64,000 nucleotides of DNA from Solen grandis (GCA_021229015.1 CM037783.1:60838776-60902775), one strand, 5' to 3'. Shown: positions 15,266-27,905, counted from the first letter of the stretch. Numbers and translations: made by a program. Notes: generated from the letters alone by a model not told the origin.

Positions 15266-17183
15266 ACTGAGTAATACTTTGAAAAGTCAACAATAGTGTA
15301 TGATGATAAAGCATTAACAATCACATCTCTGATATGAATCAAACTGACATTATGTCTTAAAAATTTTTAACGTGATATCGGAACTCTGCAATTGTTATAG
15401 TTGTCAGCAACATACCTTGCAAAGTTTCGCAAAGCGATGATTGTTAAGACAGCTTCATAACATATATGTGCCTTTATCAAAATGCCATACATCATATTAT
15501 ATATCTTCAAAAGAAGTCCGTCTTAAATTAATTCGTAATACATCCCTTCGTGTCTCTATTTGCAGTAAATGTAAAGTCCCATAAATGTCTCGGTGACATG
15601 ACTCAAAGAACAGATACGGATATCTGTTTCAAGGAGTATTAGTGTAAGCATTAGAATACAGACAACAATTGACCCGTTAACCTCTCAGTGATCTGTGAGC
15701 CGAATAACATAAGAAATCTTTTTAGGTCAAGGACGCAAAAAAACAACGGTTTTTCAAGATATCACGTTATTCAATCATATAATTATAATACCACGTGGCC
15801 CCGTGGTGGAGCTTTACGTGTCTTCTAGCTGCCGTAAATGAAGGGAACATATGCCAAGTCTTACACTAAGTGATACGCCCGCAAAGCTTTGAGAACGATC
15901 CTGATGCACAGTCATTATTCTTTTTAATGGAATCATCGATTTTTAGGCCCGTGCCGTCATGGTTTTCGCAATTCGACAATCGAGCCGTAAAGTTTGTAAA
16001 TTTCAAGAACATTACTGTATGATTATCTATAATAGAGTAATTTCATCCAGTACTACTGGAGACTGGGGGGTTTAATTTTCACACTCTTGTCAGGAAATGC
16101 TCCTTGTGATGTGCTTAAGATCTCTGATGTTTCAGAAAGATTCAATACACACAATTGATATAAACTCGTATACTCATGAAGTAATATGAAATTTTATCTT
16201 AATAAGTTTATCGTGTAATATGAATTTATTTCGTATAAAATATTGATTGAAATTTTCTTTTGCCATGCTTCTTTTATCAAAAGAATGTTTTCACCATTGC
16301 GGTATATGCTTTTCATAATTTTATAAATGGGCTGTCAGATATTGCAGTTTTCATTTCTATTTAAAGTACAACATGCCGTTTCAACATGAACGATTGTACC
16401 TCCTCCAACCTAATTAAGTGAGTCTACTTTACATGTGGCAAAGCGTTTTCTATAATAGCAGGAAATGATCCGTTCAAAAGCTGATGAATCTCTTTCAAAG
16501 TCCACGGAGATCGTAAAATTACCGCTGTCCGCAGTAAAATAAACTGTTTTCCCCACCTTTCACTAATATAGGTAATCTGGTCCAGCCTCCAGACTGTTAT
16601 CTGGTACAAGCTGATATGGTATCATCGCGACTGTGAAAAAGATTACTTGTGAAAACTACTTGCAGACCACACAAAAGAACTCGTCTTTTAGATACAATAA
16701 ATCATATTGCAAGACTGTTACAACTTGAGATCAGAAACGCGCCCTGGATGGCAGCCGCAAACTGTTCAACAGACTTGCTTCCAAAAGGTTTTCAGCCCGC
16801 CAACCGGAAAGCAAACATTCCTGGAGGTACCACAGATAATCCTTATATTGGCGTTAATCTACCAAGTGTTGAACTCTACAATGTAGGGCAAATCTCCTTA
16901 ATGCTCTTTTTAATTAGAAAAAAAAATATTTTCGGACGGAATGGAGTAAATACAAAAGTACATCATTTAATTAATATCCCATAGACAATATTATCATCTT
17001 CATAAAAAGGATAAAGTTCGCTCTGTTAATATTGCAAGCGGGTTAAGATATAACTATATAAATCATTTTTAATAAACAACGTTTATAGAAATATCGTGAT
17101 TTTCATTTCCGGATCATGTTTGTATTATCTTTTTTTTCTTCTTCATGATGTAACCCACTCCCGTTCACGAGAGACAAGACCGA

Positions 17184-17195
17184 GGTCACGTGACC
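17184..17195. promoter_or_regulatory. Perfect palindrome GGTCACGTGACC (E-box/CLEAR-like)
   Basis: A 12-bp perfect palindrome containing GTCACGTGAC, the consensus of USF and TFE/MITF bHLH-zip factors. It lies about 4 kb upstream of the first visible NELL exon. No function can be shown from sequence alone. Confidence 0.25.
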
Positions 17196-19812
17196 AAGAG
17201 TAAACCACCCTAGTCAAGGTATAGGTGTAGGCATTCACTTTTTTTGTCTTGATTGGCAGAGATAGAGGATCTGAACACTTGTAAATGGAGATTCTTATAT
17301 CATAGTACAAAAAACGGAAGTGAGCGACGCGTTATCAAACTTGAATCAACGCTAAAGTCGTAGAAAAAGTATGGCGTGTGCCTTCACATGAGTCACGGTT
17401 TGATAAAAATTTGACGAGCTTTAATAGCGGTTTACGATTACATCAAAGAGAGATCGCCTCTGAACATCCAATAGCATTTATTGATTATGTCATCCTGCCT
17501 CATAATTAATTAACCTTCTGCGTTCTGGACTGACACGCCTCAAATCTGTTGATGAATTAAAAATAAACGACAAATGATAAAAGTAGTAAATGAAACACAG
17601 TCATCCCATTTTTATTTTCAAAAAGGTTCAATCAGCCATCTGCAGAGTCACATGTCAAGGGAAGGAACACATTGGATTATTTGATCAATTCCCAAGATTA
17701 ATCATGAACGAGGCACAGATTTGAGATTAAGTTTCTTTTAAAAAAAAAAACGTGCCAGAAACTTTGAATGATATTATATGCCTACAAAAGGGGAATCTCT
17801 TTCTCGATATTTCTAATGAAAGTAAAATTATCATTTGTTCTTTGATAAAACAAGAAATATCTTTAAAAAAGATACTCGGCCGTGGTAACCTTGATGATTG
17901 TCTGAATGGTTTAACATGTAATAGATTTTGTTGTACGTTTAATAGTTGTGTTAATCCTGTGTCAGTGCAGCTCTTTGAAATACCACGGATTCAAATAATT
18001 AGTACAATCTTGGTAGACACTTACAGCCTTAAAACATCTGCGCATTAGACTTCGTTTCGCGGGCTACAAAACGAAACCTGATGTTACGTTTTTGTTGAAT
18101 ATAGGATCTGTCAGGGCCGAACAATCAATTCTGATATCTATGTGTTTCCTATTTTTTAGTGTTCTACTCTTTCAGTTTACCTTTAAAAGGTGCAGTGTCT
18201 TACTATTCGGGACAAATCGTTCGCAGGGGAAGAAAACTTCAACTTTTAAAACAAACAGAGATCTAAAGAACTCGTTTCCGCAACTCTTTTTTTCTTTTGA
18301 CAAATTTTACAATGACCAATGGGAATTTAGCAAAGTATATAATAACCAGTGAAAAGCCTAATTTTATTCCGCTTCATTACTGTGTGTTCAGGGTGAAAAA
18401 AACGGCCTAACGGCCGAAAGAAAAACATGTTTCTTTCATTTAAACAGCATTTGTTCTCTCTACTAACTGACGCACCGCAAAGATATTTTCCTGAATTTTA
18501 TTTATAGTACCGGGCATTAATTAAACTGGAAATAAAGATTTTTATCGCTTGTCAGCTACAAGGTACTTGAATAAGAATACACTATCCGAAGCGTGGGCGT
18601 GCAGTGGCAGCAACACTTAGACCTTTAGTGATATTTACTGCTGCCTTCACTAGTGTTTTGCATTAAAATACCCCCAACGATAAATTCGATAATCTTGCAG
18701 ACGTTGAATGTAATTAGCAGATCTCTCGCCTTGATCCTTTTGAAGCAGCAAATAATGGCATTAGTTTTACCTAGTCATGTCTTCGAATCTTTTGTATCAT
18801 TTTACAATATTAACTTGCTTTCAGCATCTCTTTTAAGTTAGACTGTGTGCTTAAATGGGTTGATAAAATGATAACTTTTGATCTAGAGACAGAAATGTAC
18901 TTGCCCTGGCTGATGTCTAGAATACAAACGCCATTACAGACAATTAATTCACTATTATCTTCCCCATTTCCGACTGCTTTGAATATTAGTAATCTCCAAA
19001 TTTTAGATTATGCGGCATGTTTAAACTTTCTAGTCATTAAACAATCTGATGCACATTTTATCTTTTTCATATTTGCATTAAGTTGAGTAAACATTTAGAT
19101 AAGGAATGTATCAATATCATTTTAATCCCCTTTTAAATGATTTATATTACTGAATTGGTAAGACCCTTCCATCAAAATGATAAAAAAATCAAACTAATGA
19201 AAGCGCGGCATATTTTAGTTTAGAAATATTTCGTTTTAATTAGTTGTTGTTTGTTTTTTGTTGCTGTTTTTTTACCTGAAAACATTTTTTTTTTTCATAT
19301 TGGAATGAGATCCAAATTTGAAATATTCAAAAACCGTGGAGAATTTCAATTTTCAACGTGTATCTACATTTCGTAAACATGTTATCATTCAACTGAACAT
19401 GTTCTGCAATGCTGAAGCTAAACACACCCGATTTGATTTATAGAGTGTGAATGAGTGCGCACTAATATTCAAACCATCTGTAGTCAAGCGACCGTGACTA
19501 TACCAGACTATTCCAGACTCAGTCACGCTTTTTAGAAGTTACTCGTTAATCATACGAGCATGCCGCACCGAGTTTTAATATATTCTGTCAAATAGGTTCA
19601 AGAGAAAGGGGTCTTTAAGAAACTCATTAATACTGGGCCATCTTTAACGTTTCAGGTATTAATGAGCTCAAATTTAATGAACTATTTTGTTCACATTAGA
19701 TTCAGACGGATGAAATGTAATCTAAACTAACATATCTAATTATACATTTACGTGAACTTAACATTTCATGCTATATAATATTTCTAACAATTTTAAACCT
19801 TTAACGATAAGT

Positions 19813-20068
19813 AGGGGCCTCCGTGGCCGAGAGGGTAAAGTCGCTGACTTTAACACTCACTCAGCCCCTCACCGCGTGGGTTCGAATCCCGGTAGGGTCA
19901 TTCGGATTTTCATGTGAGGAAGCCTTCCAGCTTGCTTGCGGTAGGTCTGTGGTTCTACCTGGATGCCTCCGTGCATTCGGGGTCTTCCTCCACCTGTAAT
20001 TAGCTGGACATCGCTATATGACTGAAATACTGTCGGAGTGACGGTAAACTCAATAGTCAAGCCAAGTC
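19813..20068 (+). mobile_element. Full-length tRNA-derived SINE
   Basis: The 5' head is tRNA-like, with a type 2 pol III promoter: A box tggccgagaggg and B box gggttcgaatcccgg. A conserved body follows (catgtgaggaag, ggtcttcctccacctgtaat, cgctatatgactgaaatact) and a tail with tagtcaagccaag. It is flanked by a 12-bp target-site duplication, ttaacgataagt at 19801-19812 and ttaacgacaagt at 20069-20080, with one mismatch. It resembles V-SINE/RUDI-type tRNA SINEs described from molluscs, but family assignment needs a library search. Confidence 0.9.
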
Positions 20069-20080
20069 TTAACGACAAGT

Positions 20081-21214
20081 CGGAAAGCAAACACATTATC
20101 CCTTTTGACGTTTCAGAGATATGTTTCTTTGATTCAATCCCCTATCCCTCTTAGAGAAACTACTCAGTTAAAATATTTTGATATTTCCTACATGACATAA
20201 GAAAAGGATATTTATTTTGTTATTAAATTAACAGTATCTCTGAAATTTTCAGACGAGAGATAATGAATTTGAAGAGACGTCGTATTCATTTGTTTTGTTA
20301 TCTTTCTAATCATGCGTCACACTCTTCTTAGCAATCATACACATCATACTTTCATTCTTATTGGGAAAAACAACTATGATCTTCTAAAAATATACACAAA
20401 GCTATCTTCCACTTATATCAAATCAAAGAGAAGCACGCGGAAAGGAAACAGGGAATTTTCCAAAATTTACTTTGTTCTTTCTCATTAAATAAATAGTCCC
20501 GTATATTGATATATACATTTTGTGATCATACCAGGGAGAACGTTTACTCGGCAAGGCGTCAAAACGCAAGCGATGAAAATTGCTCCGCTTAAGCGATACC
20601 CCTTATGTTTTTGTATAATCGCAAAGAAGCGTGCTCTTAAAATAGAAACATTCACATACAAGTGTCTGCAAAAAAGCGATCATAGATTAGTCTTGGAACG
20701 GCAGTGCGCATCATTATAACGGTGTTTTTATACTCCCTTTGTCTCAAGAGTGTCTTCCTTAACGTCGGCAGACTGAGTTTTTTTTATACTCAATGATTTC
20801 GCTAATAAATAGCTGTTCACACCCGTGTACAGGTCAAAAAATTAAACCAAAACCTAGTTAAATTTGCACTTCTTAATTTTTTGACGAGAAATTAAATGAG
20901 CATGCGCTGTAGATACTTGGGAGCTGTATTCTGAATATGAAATCATTATTCTTGGCAATTCTTGTCATTTAACTGATTAAATTAAAGTTCTCGGTGATTT
21001 TGAATTTGTTAAATCATTATCTTATTAAAGGAAGCTTAAATGCTGAGAGTTAAATAGCTTTTTCAATAAGATAATATTTTTGTTGAAGTTCAGAAAAGAC
21101 CATTAACTAACCTGACCTCTTAACCCCTTAATCAAGATCGAAATCAAACCTTGCTTCCCTTTTATTGAATCGTTATTATTATATTCGATACTTGACGTGT
21201 ACTTCCTTTTGCAG
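20081..21214. other. No recognisable feature before the first visible NELL exon
   Basis: AT-rich sequence with no open frame resembling a signal peptide and ending in a phase 1 donor. It is presumed to be the 3' part of the intron preceding the first visible exon. Confidence 0.5.
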
Positions 21215-21337
21215 GTATAGGACTTGATATTGGGACGAGGGATGTCCTTGACCTGTTACAATTTGTAAACAAGACAAGCAGTGGATTATCACATATCTCA
21301 GGATCTCAACCTTCCACAAAAGCTTTATATTTTGAAG
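21215..21337 (+). CDS. NELL: NELL exon 1 (visible): start of TSPN/LamG domain
   Basis: The exon follows a pyrimidine-rich acceptor (cttccttttgcag) and ends at a consensus donor (gaag/gtaagt). It starts with the last two bases of a split codon and ends on the first base of the next, so it is a symmetric phase 1-1 exon of 40 whole codons. The peptide begins IGLDIGTRDVLDLLQFVN and ends STKALYFEG. This fits the first part of the NELL N-terminal domain, where vertebrate NELL has a 'D-LTEL-' strand and later 'TKAFLFQ'. There is no start codon or signal peptide, so at least one upstream exon must supply both. The donor is followed 14 bases later by a 40-base T run. Confidence 0.88.
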
Positions 21338-21348
21338 GTAAGTCTAAT

Positions 21349-21351
<3 letters not shown>

Positions 21352-21392
<41 letters not shown>

Positions 21393-21411
21393 TTTTGCGG
21401 GGGGGGGGGGG
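21352..21411 (+). repeat. Poly(T)40 followed by poly(G)13
   Basis: An uninterrupted T run (21352-21391), then gttttgc, then 13 G. It starts 14 bases after the donor of the first visible exon. Length in the assembly is unreliable for such homopolymers. Confidence 0.95.
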
Positions 21412-21539
21412 CAACTTTTATTTTTATGTTTTAAATGTTTTATTCATTCAATCATTCATTTAGGTCTTGATAAAAGTTATACTTAATGATGTGTACTATT
21501 TCTCATCTTTCGTGTCTCTCATAATTGCATATTTAAACT

Positions 21540-22060
21540 CCCATTATATTTCATAATGATACAATTTTCATGAAAAGAAAATATGAAATAACATCGACAT
21601 ATTGTAGACTAACACAAATGGTACATAATGTGCAAATATCTGCTGTAAAATAACATTAAACGCATTGGGAATATTGATCAAATTACGCATTGTAATATTT
21701 TTGGATAGATGTCAAATTACTCTCACTGTTTGCATTTTGCATTGACGAGGATTTCTGAAGTCGGTCCGTAATCGGCAATTGCTTGAATTCGTAAAATCGT
21801 TGCCGAATCATGTTTATCTGCTACGTCATCAATTTATATACTGTGATTAATTAACGGAGATATACGAACGAAGAATTGTGGAATGTGCGAATGAGGTATT
21901 TTCGTAAACAATAAAATGATCTTTGATTTAAAAAATCTTATTTATGCCTTGTTGTAACGTCGTCGTCAGGGCGTTTGTACAAGTTTCATCTCTGAATAAA
22001 TCTGTAACAAACATTTTGCTCGAAGAATGTACAATGATTTTTGAAGAATAATGGGTGATT
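21540..22060 (+). repeat. ~520-bp dispersed repeat, copy A
   Basis: Matches 47047-47580 over its full length in the same orientation, with substitutions and small indels. The best-conserved core includes acacaaatggtacataatgt and gcaaatatctgctgtaa, and a later block is ctgctacgtcatcaatttat. No TIRs, target duplication or coding capacity were seen. It lies in the intron after exon 1. Confidence 0.88.
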
Positions 22061-22757
22061 AAAAAGTACTGTAAATTTGGAATAATCTTTTCCGGTGTAC
22101 AGCTTAGCCTTCATCATTTACATGTCTAGCCTGAAAATGATAACAGAAATGTTGAAGGAGAACGTGCCGTTGAAAGTGTCTTCATATCTGGCATTAACGA
22201 AAATGAAATATCTTTGCAATATTAACACGTCTCATAAACAGTTGGAAAATAGACTTGTGATAGTTGTCCATAAGAATCATTTAACGTTTTACGATTTACT
22301 TGCTAACACAAGTGGGGGCATGAATTTGAAGTGTGGATTGTTTGATCATCTTCCTGAATTCTTTACAAAATGATATTTAATTATGTAAACATCAGATGTC
22401 ATCATATAATGTCACCTTTTGAACAAATATATCACCCAAGGCGATGCTGGTCATTGAAAGCTATTTATTTTGTCTGAGTGTATGAGCACCAGATCGATTC
22501 AAACAGAAGAAACAAGTTATCTATTTTAGACAGTGCTTGGGTTAACATTAAAAATTTTCCAAACTGTAACGCTTTTCAGTGTGGGAGAGTTACGTGTGAT
22601 ATAAAATATAAATATTAATAACAGATGATTTGCAGTGATTAATACAAAGATTAACGAAAAGAAAACATAAAATATTCACCAATAAAATCATTTTAACTTA
22701 TATGATCAGTTTCGGTGAAATCACGGAAATGTGTCCCTTAGGCGAAAAAATAGTTGT

Positions 22758-22955
22758 TTGTTTCCACTAACATCTCCGAGAAAAAATAGGGTCGGTAGGT
22801 CGGCTGAACTTTTTTTAAACTTTTTTCCCATTTTTACTTTATTTTTAGAGAAATTGGCGAAAACAGTATTTTCCAACCATAGTAGCTCGAAAACTACGAA
22901 AAAAAAGTCTAGGGTCGGTACAAAAAAATAGGATTGGTCGGGTTAGTGGAAACAA
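22758..22955. mobile_element. 198-bp non-autonomous TIR element
   Basis: It is bounded by 14-bp perfect inverted repeats, ttgtttccactaac and gttagtggaaacaa. The interior has two subterminal tagggtcggta motifs and T/A-rich stretches. It is too short to encode a transposase, and no clear target duplication was found. Confidence 0.75.
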
Positions 22956-22989
22956 GTAACTTTTTTTTTATTACGCCTTATATCGGCGC

Positions 22990-23420
22990 TTAACAAAATT
23001 TACTGGGGCTATGGGAGGTGAATTCGATCGCTGGCGGATAATCAATGCGATTCGCACGTCTTGTTCCACGGACAAATATTTCCAATGTGAAGTGTTTGAT
23101 CATCGTCCTGAAATTCATGTTCGAGAACACCGGTTTTGCCGGCTGCAAGTGTTCTCTGAACACACCCTCGACCCGTCTTATCTCTCTGAACGTATGTGTT
23201 GCTGCGGCATCGCGACCCGCGGAACAAGCGCTGTGAAATGTTAGAAATGCTTGTAGTCGTCGGTGATTTACCGATAGATGCCCCGCCAGACACCGCCCGT
23301 TCACGGTGACTACCATTACACCGTTTGTGAGTCCTGTTAATCAGAAGATGGTAGGGAGGAATATCCGAAGTTATGTAAAACCTATGTACACCGGGATTTC
23401 CACTTCCACCCACCGACTAG
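22990..23420. other. Higher-GC island with overlapping open frames on both strands
   Basis: About 430 bp, clearly richer in G+C and CpG than its surroundings. It has open frames of 60-120 codons on both strands at once (for example - strand 23316-22990 and 23413-23042, + strand 23011-23244). No frame matches a family I recognise. It lies in the intron between exons 1 and 2. It could be an old transposon fragment, an alternative or nested exon, or a regulatory island. Confidence 0.4.
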
Positions 23421-24865
23421 CCGTCAACTATAGATTGGCTTCGGACGATAAAGAATCGAAATATTTATTTAAATAAGCAGACGACCATGATTTTAAGTGT
23501 ATCTTCGTTATTCGTTTCATGGGATGTATCAGGAACTCATGGGCTCGTCGTTGTGTGCGGTTTGAAAAACTGATGTTTGAATTTTGTGTTCCAAGTCAAA
23601 CCGTTTTCGAATCACGTCTGCAGTATTATCGCATCCATAGAATGTTCAAAGAGGTCTAGCTGAGTTCTTATCACTAGAAATATTTGCTGAGAGAATACAG
23701 AACATTGTTTCGAAACGTTCTTAAAACGCAAAAGGTAACAGGTACCTCCCAAACAACAAATTAGCTACCGAAATATAATCGTTTTGATTAAAAATAATAG
23801 ATACTACGATATTACTAACAACAATAATGTTAAATCAAACTCAAATGCAAGTTATGCGCAAACAGGCAATAAACTATTCGCGAGGTATTTCTGGAAGCAG
23901 ACGATTCTTACCTGCGGATCCTGCTGTTACTTATGATCAGATGTAAGCTGCTGCTTTTTGTGTTGTTTAAATTTATATTCGATGGGCGTGTTTTCAAGTT
24001 TAACAGTATCAGCGGCGTTTAGAATGGATTCAAATGCTTTATCTCACTCCGGTACAAAGATGTGCGCTAAATGAGGCACAGATGTAAAAGAAAGCAAAAT
24101 TTATTGGGATAAGAGATAAGTGTTTCCCGTATTTTATGAATCACTTCCCGGTCTATCTCTTGTTTGAGGTTTTAATATTGTAAATTCACATATAAAATGT
24201 GGATATATAGTAAAACTGGATTACAGTTTAATATCCACTCGATGTGTTTAGTATTTAAATACCGGCGCTTGATCTCCTGTCTTAGTTAATTTCATATATC
24301 ATAGAATTATGTAATAAACCAAACCACAGTTATGACAAAATAGACAAAAAAAAAGTTGAGGTTTCAGTATACTGAGACCAAAAATACATGTAGCAATCAA
24401 CCATATTCACAGAATGCAGGAGACACTCAGTCGTCACCAGTTTGCTTCAAACGTTATTGTTTTTAAATCTCTATTTAAACAGCGGTTAATATAATATGAA
24501 AACAACATAAAATTCATTGATCAAAAGAATATATTTTGCACTAATAGTGAAATTGTTCAATGAGTCGAACAGTTTTCCCCAGTATAAATTTATTTAGAAA
24601 CTTAAACAAATAATATTCCTAGAAAATATTGCCTTTGATGATTTTTATATTAATATCTATAATAATATTTAATATAAACTTTCCTTTTCTTAATTACGAG
24701 AACTGTTACTTCTTACTTAAAAAAAATATTGTAAATATCAGATTGTCAAAATTTGGTGTTTTTTGTTTTTTCTTTCGCTAATTGGAAATTCATTTATAAA
24801 ATGTTTTAGGTGAGAATCAAGAATTCAAAACATTGATATATAGGGTGTCCACACTATCAGTGATA

Positions 24866-25025
24866 TTAAGGTAATGTCCCTGCAATTATTCCGCTAAGTC
24901 TTGGACCACTTAACTTCTACCAAGATAACCAAGGTACCCTAATAAAATATCAGGAAAACTTGGTTATCTCCATGAAAAGATGATGTCCGAAATGTAGCGG
25001 AACCATTACAGGGACTTTATCTTAA
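24866..25025. mobile_element. 160-bp TTAA-flanked foldback MITE
   Basis: It starts ttaaggtaatgtccctg and ends cagggactttatcttaa, so both ends carry TTAA and the termini are imperfect inverted repeats of about 31 bp (inner limits ttccgcta/tagcgga). An inner palindrome (ccaagataaccaag / cttggttatct) makes it a foldback element. The TTAA ends fit a piggyBac-type origin. Confidence 0.65.
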
Positions 25026-26350
25026 ATGAGTAAGAGCAGTCATGACAAATCTTTCTAACGGTACATTTATTTAGCTGTTTCTCCTCTGTGTTCACTCAAT
25101 GTTGAACATGCCATTCTCTTGTTTGCCGATAGTTTGTGTTCAATTGGATATCTGCATCAGTTTAACCGTATATTTATTTCTTTTCCTTTTTCAAAATATT
25201 ATTTTTATCATACTTCACTTTCATGAATAGTGTGCCTTCAGAATATGTTTAAATAAAAACACAAACTGACAGTTGCAACTGTATTTTAATGCCAATAACT
25301 CACAACCTTTCATATAACATACATTCTATATATTCATACTTATAACATGATCGTTATGGCATCTAATTATTTTTAAAATATGTAGCAATTGTTGTAATAA
25401 ACTAATCTCGGATTAACCATGGTATGATTTATGTCATCGTCTGTAAATCCCGCCCCCCCCCCCCTTCAAACTTCTCATCGATGATCCCAACTTTAATATA
25501 CATTCTGGTTTGCACTAGAAATAGTTCGATTATATCGCTCCGCGCACCGATTTCCTGCGAGAAAATTTATCTAAATCTTTTAATTCCCTGACTCTGTTCT
25601 AGAATGAGTTCAAGGCTTTGTGTATCATTTCATTGCCCCTTTAATTAAATTGATATAAAAGAAAATGAACTTAATGTAGAAAAAAAATGCAATGTGTTTG
25701 AGGTGAAGCCGTCTCCGCAAGATCCGGATTATTGCTTAAGCCGGTTTAGGACTTAATTAAAATGAAACAACGTAAAGCAGTTTATTACGTACCACGCTAT
25801 CAAGTCATTCCAGATATATCGTACATTAGTACAGAAGGCAATCAGAGGATCTTCTATTTATTGGTATGCTACCTGCAGTGAGTGTACCAAGCAGACAATT
25901 AATATCACATTAATTCGTTATCAATTCGTTCTTTTTTACGCGACCTCACCATAGATAATTGTCTGGGGTCGAACAACCTCCACCGGAACAGACTGTTTCG
26001 TACCACGTGTTAACGTGTTGAACTTATATACCTCCCTGACCTTGGTAGAATAACTTTAACACGCACTTGTATCTTATACCTTAAGCGTGTGCTCACATAT
26101 CTAATTAAGATACTATAAAAACCTCCCAAAGTTAGATACTTAAACGAGTGCATATGAGATTTGTGCATGTTTACAGTACCATAACTTACTATTTTGATTT
26201 TTTCCACCTGTTTCAGTTTATTCGAGTATATTGTATTTGATTTAATACCTGCATGGCAAAGATAAAAAAGTATAATTTGATAATGCTTTTCTTCGTGATG
26301 TTTAAAGATACCGCTTTAATCGAAGAATGTCACCCATAGGCGGAGTCATT

Positions 26351-26880
26351 ATAATCTTCAAACAAGGCCTTGGATATTTTAATCTTCAAACAAGGCCTTG
26401 GATATTTTAATCTTCAAACACTGCCTTGGATATTATAATCTTCAAACAAGGCCTTGAATATTATAATCTTCAAACAAGGCCTTGGATATTATAATCTTCA
26501 AACAATGCCTTGGATATTTTAATCTTCAAACAATGCCTTGAATATTATAATCTTCAAACAAGGCCTTGGATATTATAATCTTCAAACAAGGCCTTGGATA
26601 TTATAATCTTCAAACAAGGCCTTGGATATTATAATCTTCAAACCATGCCTTGGATATTTTAATCTTCAAACAATGCCTTGGATATTTTAATCTTCAAACA
26701 AGGCCTTGAATATTATAATCTTCAAACAAGGCCTTGGATATTTTAATCTTCAAACAATGCCTTGGATATTATAATCTTCAAACAATGCCTTGGATATTTT
26801 AGTCTTCAAACAAGGCCTTGGATATTATAATCTTCAAACAAGGCCTTGGATATTTTAATCTTCAAACAATGCCTTGGATA
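26351..26880 (+). repeat. 28-bp minisatellite, about 19 copies
   Basis: The unit aatcttcaaacaaggccttg plus gatatttt is repeated from 26351 to 26880. Two positions vary in a mixed pattern: caaggcc or caatgcc, and ttttaat or ttataat. It lies in the intron between exons 1 and 2, and is not coding because the period is 28. Confidence 0.95.
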
Positions 26881-27754
26881 TATAAAGTTAAGGGTGCCAT
26901 TATCTAGTATTAACTATTATAACTGTAGATCCGAATGTTATGGGTTCAACTCCTATTGGCTTAATTGTTTGACGTTAGATGTTAGATGAATTTGAATAAT
27001 GAAGTGCGTCCTTTTTTTTTTTTTTTTTTTAAGAAGAAGAAAGGATATTGCTGCTTCATGTTGCATTCATGATATTTATATTTATGACGTAGAATTAGGG
27101 TTGAATGCTTACGTACATTTATGTGGAAAACAAGCAATATTATTAACTGAATTTATCATATAAAAGTAATGTCGTTTCCCTATAAATATATAGTCTAATG
27201 CCTTTCAATATTAGTGCCAAATGGTAAAACAAACTCAAATTATTGAAGTGGGAAAACACAAGATAATTGCCGAAAATATTTTTGAAAGTAAAACACTTAT
27301 ATCATATTTGACATTTTTGAAAGTTGTCATAGAAACCAGGACGAGAAAGTTATTAACTATGAATAGTTTTACTAGGCATTATAATTCGTCTAATACCAAG
27401 AATCGTCTTTCGACGTTAATTACAACATTAAGGTTTCCAGTTTTTAAACAATTTTAAACAATTATGACTACATCTGCAGTAAACAATCAATGGTAATAGG
27501 TCAGATGTAATATACAATCTTATATTTTCTTAGGAAATCTTATGAAAGATCCGCTTCGTAAGTGTAACAGCTAATAATGGTTCAAACATAGCCAACTACA
27601 CTGATATCTGACCGGAAGAGCACCTACAAGACCACGATTTTCATGACATTGAGCTATCTTGTCAGATATTATCATTAATAAGACCAACTGAGCGTGATCC
27701 AATAGTGATCTGATACTGAAATGTTACTGATTCTGTTGGTTCCCCTCATTACAG

Positions 27755-27905
27755 GCACAACAAGAAACCTGGAGCTCCCAGCTACCGTTGTACGAGAGGC
27801 CTTGATGCTGCTAAAGGACAATGACGAAATCACATTCTTGGCCACCGTCAAACAGGAGACGGGGGATTCTGGAAGCATTTTCTCATTCTCATCCGGACAT
27901 TACAG
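27755..27905 (+). CDS. NELL: NELL exon 2: TSPN/LamG domain
   Basis: Acceptor cctcattacag/gc and donor acag/gttagc; the donor is weaker than the others in the gene. The exon completes a Gly codon from exon 1, reads 49 codons and ends with two bases of an Arg codon. It includes LELPATVVREALMLLKDNDE, ITFLATVKQE and GSIFSFSSGHYR. Vertebrate NELL has the same order: a helix-rich stretch, then 'FTILVTLKQ', then 'GVILSIHHLDHRYLELESSG', which continues into the next exon. A 5'-truncated SINE is inserted 37 bp beyond the exon. Confidence 0.9.

Larger units (their letters stand above)
9123..19800. other. Region without a recognisable gene
   Basis: Only short scattered open frames. At 9230-9600 two related blocks share cagaatttaattt, atagccctctacc and ggggtatac, the remains of a dispersed or duplicated repeat. 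A TTAA MITE copy lies at 15026-15265 and a CACGTG palindrome at 17184-17195. The segment 16424-16980 has protein-like but interrupted frames on both strands. Confidence 0.55.

Noticed and set aside
19813..19900. Possible tRNA gene (A and B boxes)
   Set aside because: No proper acceptor stem or 3' end can be formed, and the sequence continues into the SINE body shared by two other copies, so it is a SINE head.
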